DNA of 32,698 nt, taken from assembly GCA_022792945.1 (NCBI GenBank), contig JAAWBZ010000085.1, positions 1-32,698 of the forward strand, read 5' to 3'. The stretch is from Oscillospiraceae bacterium (GTDB taxonomy: Bacteria > Bacillota > Clostridia > Oscillospirales > Oscillospiraceae). The translations under genes were made by a program, and so were the position numbers. Shown in pieces: positions 30,194 through 32,698 of this stretch. Within the stretch, counting starts at the first letter, position 1. Every line of letters starts with the position of its first letter. The notes under the pieces were generated by a model, which did no database searches, was not told the DNA's origin, and worked only from the letters and a program-made list of their open reading frames with translations.

Positions 30194-31287
30194 CAGTAGC
30201 GTCCCTCCTTCACCCGCACGATCACCGGCTCGCCGCCCGCCGGGGCCCAGATCTTCTCTGCGTCCGGCTCCATGGCGCGGATGGCGGCCTCCTCGCTGGC
30301 AATGTACACCCGGTCGTCCTTCTCCCCCACCACCATGGACCGGAGCTTGAGCCGGTCGTTGAGGGCCATCAGCCCGCCCTGGAAGCCAAAGACAATGGAG
30401 AACGGCCCCGTGATCAGCAGGCTGGGAAACATGGTCCGCAGGAAGATGTGCTTCGCCCGGTCCTCGTCGTCGGTCTTGCGCCCGATGGTCTCCCAGAAGG
30501 GGGCGGCGATGACGCTGGCGGTCTCCCCCAGGGTCAGGCCCTGGACCCTTAAAAGGTAGTCCATGATGTAGGTGATGACCTCGGTGTCCGTCTGGAGCGT
30601 ACATCGGTAGCCGAACATCTCAATGAACCGCCGGTTGGCGTCGTAGGAGGAGATTTCTCCGTTGTGGACCACGGTGTAGTCCAGCAGGCCAAAGGGGTGC
30701 GCGCCGCCCCACCAGCCGGGGGTATTGGTGGGATAGCGGCCGTGGGCGGTCCAGGCATAGCCCTCGTACTCCTCCAGGCGGTAGAACACGCCCACGTCCT
30801 CCGGGAAGCCCACGGCCTTGAACGCGCCCATGTTCTTGCCGCTGGAGAATACATAGGCTCCGGGCATTTCGCTGTTGATCCGCACCACCGTCCGGACCAC
30901 CAGCTCCTTCTCGTCGATCTGCCGCGCGGAGAGGACCGAGCGCAGCGGCGCGACGAAATAGCGCCAGATGATCGGCTCGTCGGTGATGGCGGGGATCTTC
31001 CGGGTGGGGATGGACTCGGACTTCATGATCTCGAAGCGCTCCTTCAAAAACACCTCGCAGCTCTTGCGGGTGTCGCGGCTGTCGAAGAACATGTGGAGTG
31101 CGTAAAAATCCCGGTACTCCGGGTAGATGCCGTAGCCGGCGAAGCCGCCGCCGAGACCGTTGGAGCGGTCGTGCATGGGCTTCATGGCGCGGATGATGTC
31201 CCGCCCGGTCATGCGCCTGCCCTCCCGGGAGATCACCGCGGCGATGGCGCAGCCCGAGGGGATGCGCACCTGGCCTTCCAGTTTCAT
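30193..31287 (-). CDS. Glutamate synthase glutaminase subunit (class II amidotransferase)
   Basis: This 364-residue protein is the class II glutamine amidotransferase part of a split glutamate synthase. It hydrolyses glutamine and passes ammonia to the FMN subunit. Motifs are SGCAIAAVISREG with the probable nucleophile Cys13, DRSNGLGGGFAGYGIYPEY, AHGRYPTNTPG, VVHNGEISSYDANRRF and LQTDTEVITYIMDYLL. Class II enzymes need the cysteine at the mature N-terminus, so a 12-residue propeptide (MKLEGQVRIPSG) is probably removed. The start is the ATG at 31287 after GGGAGGAAC. It is the first gene of the six-gene nitrogen operon. Confidence 0.9.
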   Translation of the reverse strand: MKLEGQVRIPSGCAIAAVISREGRRMTGRDIIRAMKPMHDRSNGLGGGFAGYGIYPEYRDFYALHMFFDSRDTRKSCEVFLKERFEIMKSESIPTRKIPAITDEPIIWRYFVAPLRSVLSARQIDEKELVVRTVVRINSEMPGAYVFSSGKNMGAFKAVGFPEDVGVFYRLEEYEGYAWTAHGRYPTNTPGWWGGAHPFGLLDYTVVHNGEISSYDANRRFIEMFGYRCTLQTDTEVITYIMDYLLRVQGLTLGETASVIAAPFWETIGRKTDDEDRAKHIFLRTMFPSLLITGPFSIVFGFQGGLMALNDRLKLRSMVVGEKDDRVYIASEEAAIRAMEPDAEKIWAPAGGEPVIVRVKEGRY

Positions 31288-31306
31288 AAGGAAGTTCCTC
31301 CCTTCC

Positions 31307-31338
31307 AAAAAAGGGCGTCCACCCCCGCCCGGACCGCC
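31307..31338 (-). terminator. Attenuator terminator in the glutamate synthase leader
   Basis: On the minus strand the GC stem GGGCG / CGCCC (31330-31313), or the longer GGC-G-GTCC / GGAC-GCC pairing (31338-31314), is followed directly by TTTTTT (31312-31307). The longer form uses bases of the second ANTAR hairpin, so the two cannot form together. Confidence 0.65.
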
Positions 31339-31373
31339 TTGGGCCCGCGCCGGAGTGAACGCCATTGCTCACT
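31330..31373 (-). promoter_or_regulatory. ANTAR target: two hairpins in the glutamate synthase leader
   Basis: On the minus strand hairpin 1 is AGTGAGC[AATGGC]GTTCACT (31373-31354), with a six-base loop having A1 and G4. Hairpin 2 is CGGGCC[CAAGGC]GGTCCG (31347-31330), with G4 but C at position 1. Six bases separate them. The transcript is expected to start right at hairpin 1. Confidence 0.7.
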
Positions 31374-31379
31374 GGGGCT

Positions 31380-31409
31380 ATGGTAGCACGGACCCGCGGT
31401 CTTTGTCAA
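31380..31409 (-). promoter_or_regulatory. Promoter of the glutamate synthase operon
   Basis: On the minus strand TTGACA (31409-31404) and TACCAT (31385-31380) are 18 bases apart. Confidence 0.72.
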
Positions 31410-31458
31410 GTATCCACAAGGCAGAAAGTGCATTTTTGTAAAAAACATAAAAAAGCCC

Positions 31459-31487
31459 TTGACAAATCCACCCAGGCGGTGTAGAAT
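31459..31487 (+). promoter_or_regulatory. Promoter of the type III glutamine synthetase gene
   Basis: TTGACA (31459-31464) and TAGAAT (31482-31487) are 17 bases apart. The transcript would start near 31494. Confidence 0.8.
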
Positions 31488-31496
31488 GCGGACTAT

Positions 31497-31582
31497 CAAG
31501 GCAAGGGCGTCTTGGAACCGTGGGGTTCCAGGACGCTTTTCCCAATTGCACCAGGTTTTTTGAAAGGCAAAGGCGTCTTTCA
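31497..31582 (+). promoter_or_regulatory. ANTAR target: two hairpins in the glutamine synthetase leader
   Basis: Hairpin 1 is CAAGGC[AAGGGC]GTCTTG (31497-31514). Hairpin 2 is TGAAAGGC[AAAGGC]GTCTTTCA (31561-31582). Both have six-base loops with A1 and G4, the known ANTAR recognition pattern. The two share the 16-base direct repeat AAGGCAARGGCGTCTT (31498 and 31564, 15 of 16 identical). Confidence 0.78.
31507..31540 (+). terminator. First terminator-like hairpin in the glutamine synthetase leader
   Basis: A 12-13-bp stem GCGTCTTGGAACC with its partner (31507-31536, loop GTGG) is followed by TTTT. Its left arm uses the right arm and loop of the first ANTAR hairpin, so the two exclude each other. 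Confidence 0.6.
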
Positions 31583-31617
31583 TGCCCCGCGGCATGAGGG
31601 ACGCCTCTCACTTTTTT
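31571..31617 (+). terminator. Second terminator-like hairpin in the glutamine synthetase leader
   Basis: A 16-bp stem AGGCGTCTTTCATGCC with its partner (31571-31606, loop CCGC) is followed by CTCTCAC and six T residues. The T-tract is five to eight bases away from the stem, less ideal than usual. It competes with the second ANTAR hairpin. Confidence 0.6.
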
Positions 31618-31635
31618 GAAAAGGAGCAAACCGCT

Positions 31636-32698
31636 ATGGAAACCGTACCCGCCTATTTCGGAAGCCTCGTCTTTGACGACCGTGTGATGAAGGCCAGCCT
31701 CTCTGCCGATGTCTACCGGAGCCTCCGCAGGACCATCGACCAGGGGGCGAAACTGGACCTCGGCGTGGCCCACGCCGTGGCCGCCGCCATGAAGGACTGG
31801 GCCGTGGCCCGCGGGGCCACCCACTATACCCACTGGTTCCAGCCCCTCACCGGCGTCACCGCCGAGAAGCACGACTCCTTCATCTCCCCCTCCCCCGACG
31901 GCGGCGTCATCATGGAATTCTCCGGCAAGGAGCTGATCCAAGGCGAGCCGGACGCCTCCTCCTTCCCCTCCGGCGGCCTCCGCGCCACCTTCGAGGCCCG
32001 GGGCTACACCGCCTGGGACCCCACCTCCTACGCCTTCATCAAGGGCAGGACCCTCTGCATCCCCACGGCCTTCTGCTCCTACGGCGGCGAGGCCCTGGAC
32101 AAGAAGACGCCGCTGCTGCGCTCCATGGAGGCCATCAACCGCCAGGCCCTGCGCGTCCTGCGGCTGTTCGGCAACGAAAAGGTCAAGTGCGTCCGCACCG
32201 CCGTAGGCCCCGAGCAGGAATACTTCCTCATCCCCCAGGAGCTCTACGCCCGCCGGCCGGACCTCCGGTTCACCGGGCGGACCCTGTTCGGCGCAAGGCC
32301 GCCCAAGGGGCAGGAGATGGACGACCACTACTTCGGCGTCATCAAGCCCCGGGTGGCCGCGTACATGGAGGAGCTGAACCAGGCGCTCTGGAGGCTGGGC
32401 ATCCTGGCCAAGACCGAGCACAACGAGGTGGCCCCCGCCCAGCACGAGCTGGCCCCCATCTACACCACCACCAACATCGCCACCGACCAGAACCAGCTGA
32501 TGATGGAGATCATGCAGAAGACCGCCGCCCGCCACGGCCTGGTGTGCCTGCTCCACGAGAAGCCCTTCGCCGGGGTCAACGGCTCGGGCAAGCACAACAA
32601 CTGGTCCATCGCCACCGACACCGGCCTGAACCTCCTCTCCCCCGGCGAGACGCCCCACGAGAACGCCCAGTTCCTGCTGTTCCTCTGCGCCGTAATCC
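31636..32698 (+). CDS. glnN: Type III glutamine synthetase (partial, runs off right edge)
   Basis: The first 354 codons of a protein that is about 700 residues long in this family are present. The frame is open to the window end. It begins [15 protein letters not shown] and shows type III hallmarks: [45 protein letters not shown] with the metal glutamates, [15 protein letters not shown] and [12 protein letters not shown], a signature of the GlnN group. It makes glutamine from glutamate and ammonia with ATP. AAAAGGAG lies nine bases before the ATG at 31636. The gene diverges from the glutamate synthase operon, and its leader holds two ANTAR-type hairpins and two terminator-like hairpins. Confidence 0.93.
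   Translation, partial: METVPAYFGSLVFDDRVMKASLSADVYRSLRRTIDQGAKLDLGVAHAVAAAMKDWAVARGATHYTHWFQPLTGVTAEKHDSFISPSPDGGVIMEFSGKELIQGEPDASSFPSGGLRATFEARGYTAWDPTSYAFIKGRTLCIPTAFCSYGGEALDKKTPLLRSMEAINRQALRVLRLFGNEKVKCVRTAVGPEQEYFLIPQELYARRPDLRFTGRTLFGARPPKGQEMDDHYFGVIKPRVAAYMEELNQALWRLGILAKTEHNEVAPAQHELAPIYTTTNIATDQNQLMMEIMQKTAARHGLVCLLHEKPFAGVNGSGKHNNWSIATDTGLNLLSPGETPHENAQFLLFLCAVI

Noticed and set aside
31498-31579. Repeat AAGGCAARGGCGTCTT seen twice, as a possible CRISPR or IS remnant
   Set aside because: There are only two copies, with no spacer series and no cas genes; the copies form ANTAR-type hairpins in a leader.

Overview
The window looks like chromosome of a GC-rich gut Firmicute of the Oscillospiraceae type (Flavonifractor, Lawsonibacter or Dysosmobacter relatives). 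This is an inference from several things seen together: GC-rich codon use with AT-rich promoters and AGGAGG-type ribosome sites, a split ferredoxin-type glutamate synthase, an ANTAR regulator, a type III glutamine synthetase and many intrinsic terminators. No rRNA, tRNA, CRISPR array or phage was found. The only mobile DNA is the probable start of an IS1182-like transposase at the left edge.  Region 1 (171-7391) holds two divergent sugar-phosphate operons. The leftward one encodes a KpsF-like SIS isomerase, a DeoR repressor, a GNAT acetyltransferase, an FGGY sugar kinase, an amidohydrolase and an aldose epimerase. The rightward one encodes YjbQ, an archaeal-type triosephosphate-isomerase homologue and a second YjbQ. 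The two promoters lie back to back in an AT-rich gap with small dyads. The substrate is unknown; this is the best candidate in the window for an undescribed pathway.  Region 2 (7501-15806) holds a two-gene ABC exporter facing a small XRE regulator, with two identical-type palindromes GTGTGG-N4-CCACAC around the promoter; a HAD phosphatase plus split chromate-type transporter operon; a zinc-ribbon protein; a coiled-coil protein of unknown function; and an AgrC/AgrA-like LytTR two-component pair with a 21-bp-period direct repeat just upstream of its own promoter.  Region 3 (15759-23362) is a sugar import system: permease, double ATPase and binding lipoprotein of the ribose type, an AraA/FucI-like isomerase, a LacI repressor and a mutarotase-like protein. 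Related 16-bp operators lie before the permease, the repressor and the mutarotase-like gene.  Region 4 (23439-25645) holds a MATE exporter behind a strongly structured leader that ends in an intrinsic terminator (a candidate riboswitch, possibly of the guanidine-IV/mepA class), and a DUF5662 protein.  Region 5 (25618-32698) is nitrogen assimilation. A leftward operon encodes the three glutamate synthase modules, a GNAT protein, a short glutamine synthetase and an ANTAR protein whose receiver domain has lost its phosphorylation site. It diverges from a type III glutamine synthetase gene that runs off the right edge. Both leaders start with two hairpins carrying six-base loops that fit the ANTAR target (A1 and G4; one of the four loops deviates at A1), each followed by competing terminator-like hairpins. 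The ANTAR protein encoded at the end of the operon therefore probably controls both glutamate synthase and the type III synthetase by antitermination.
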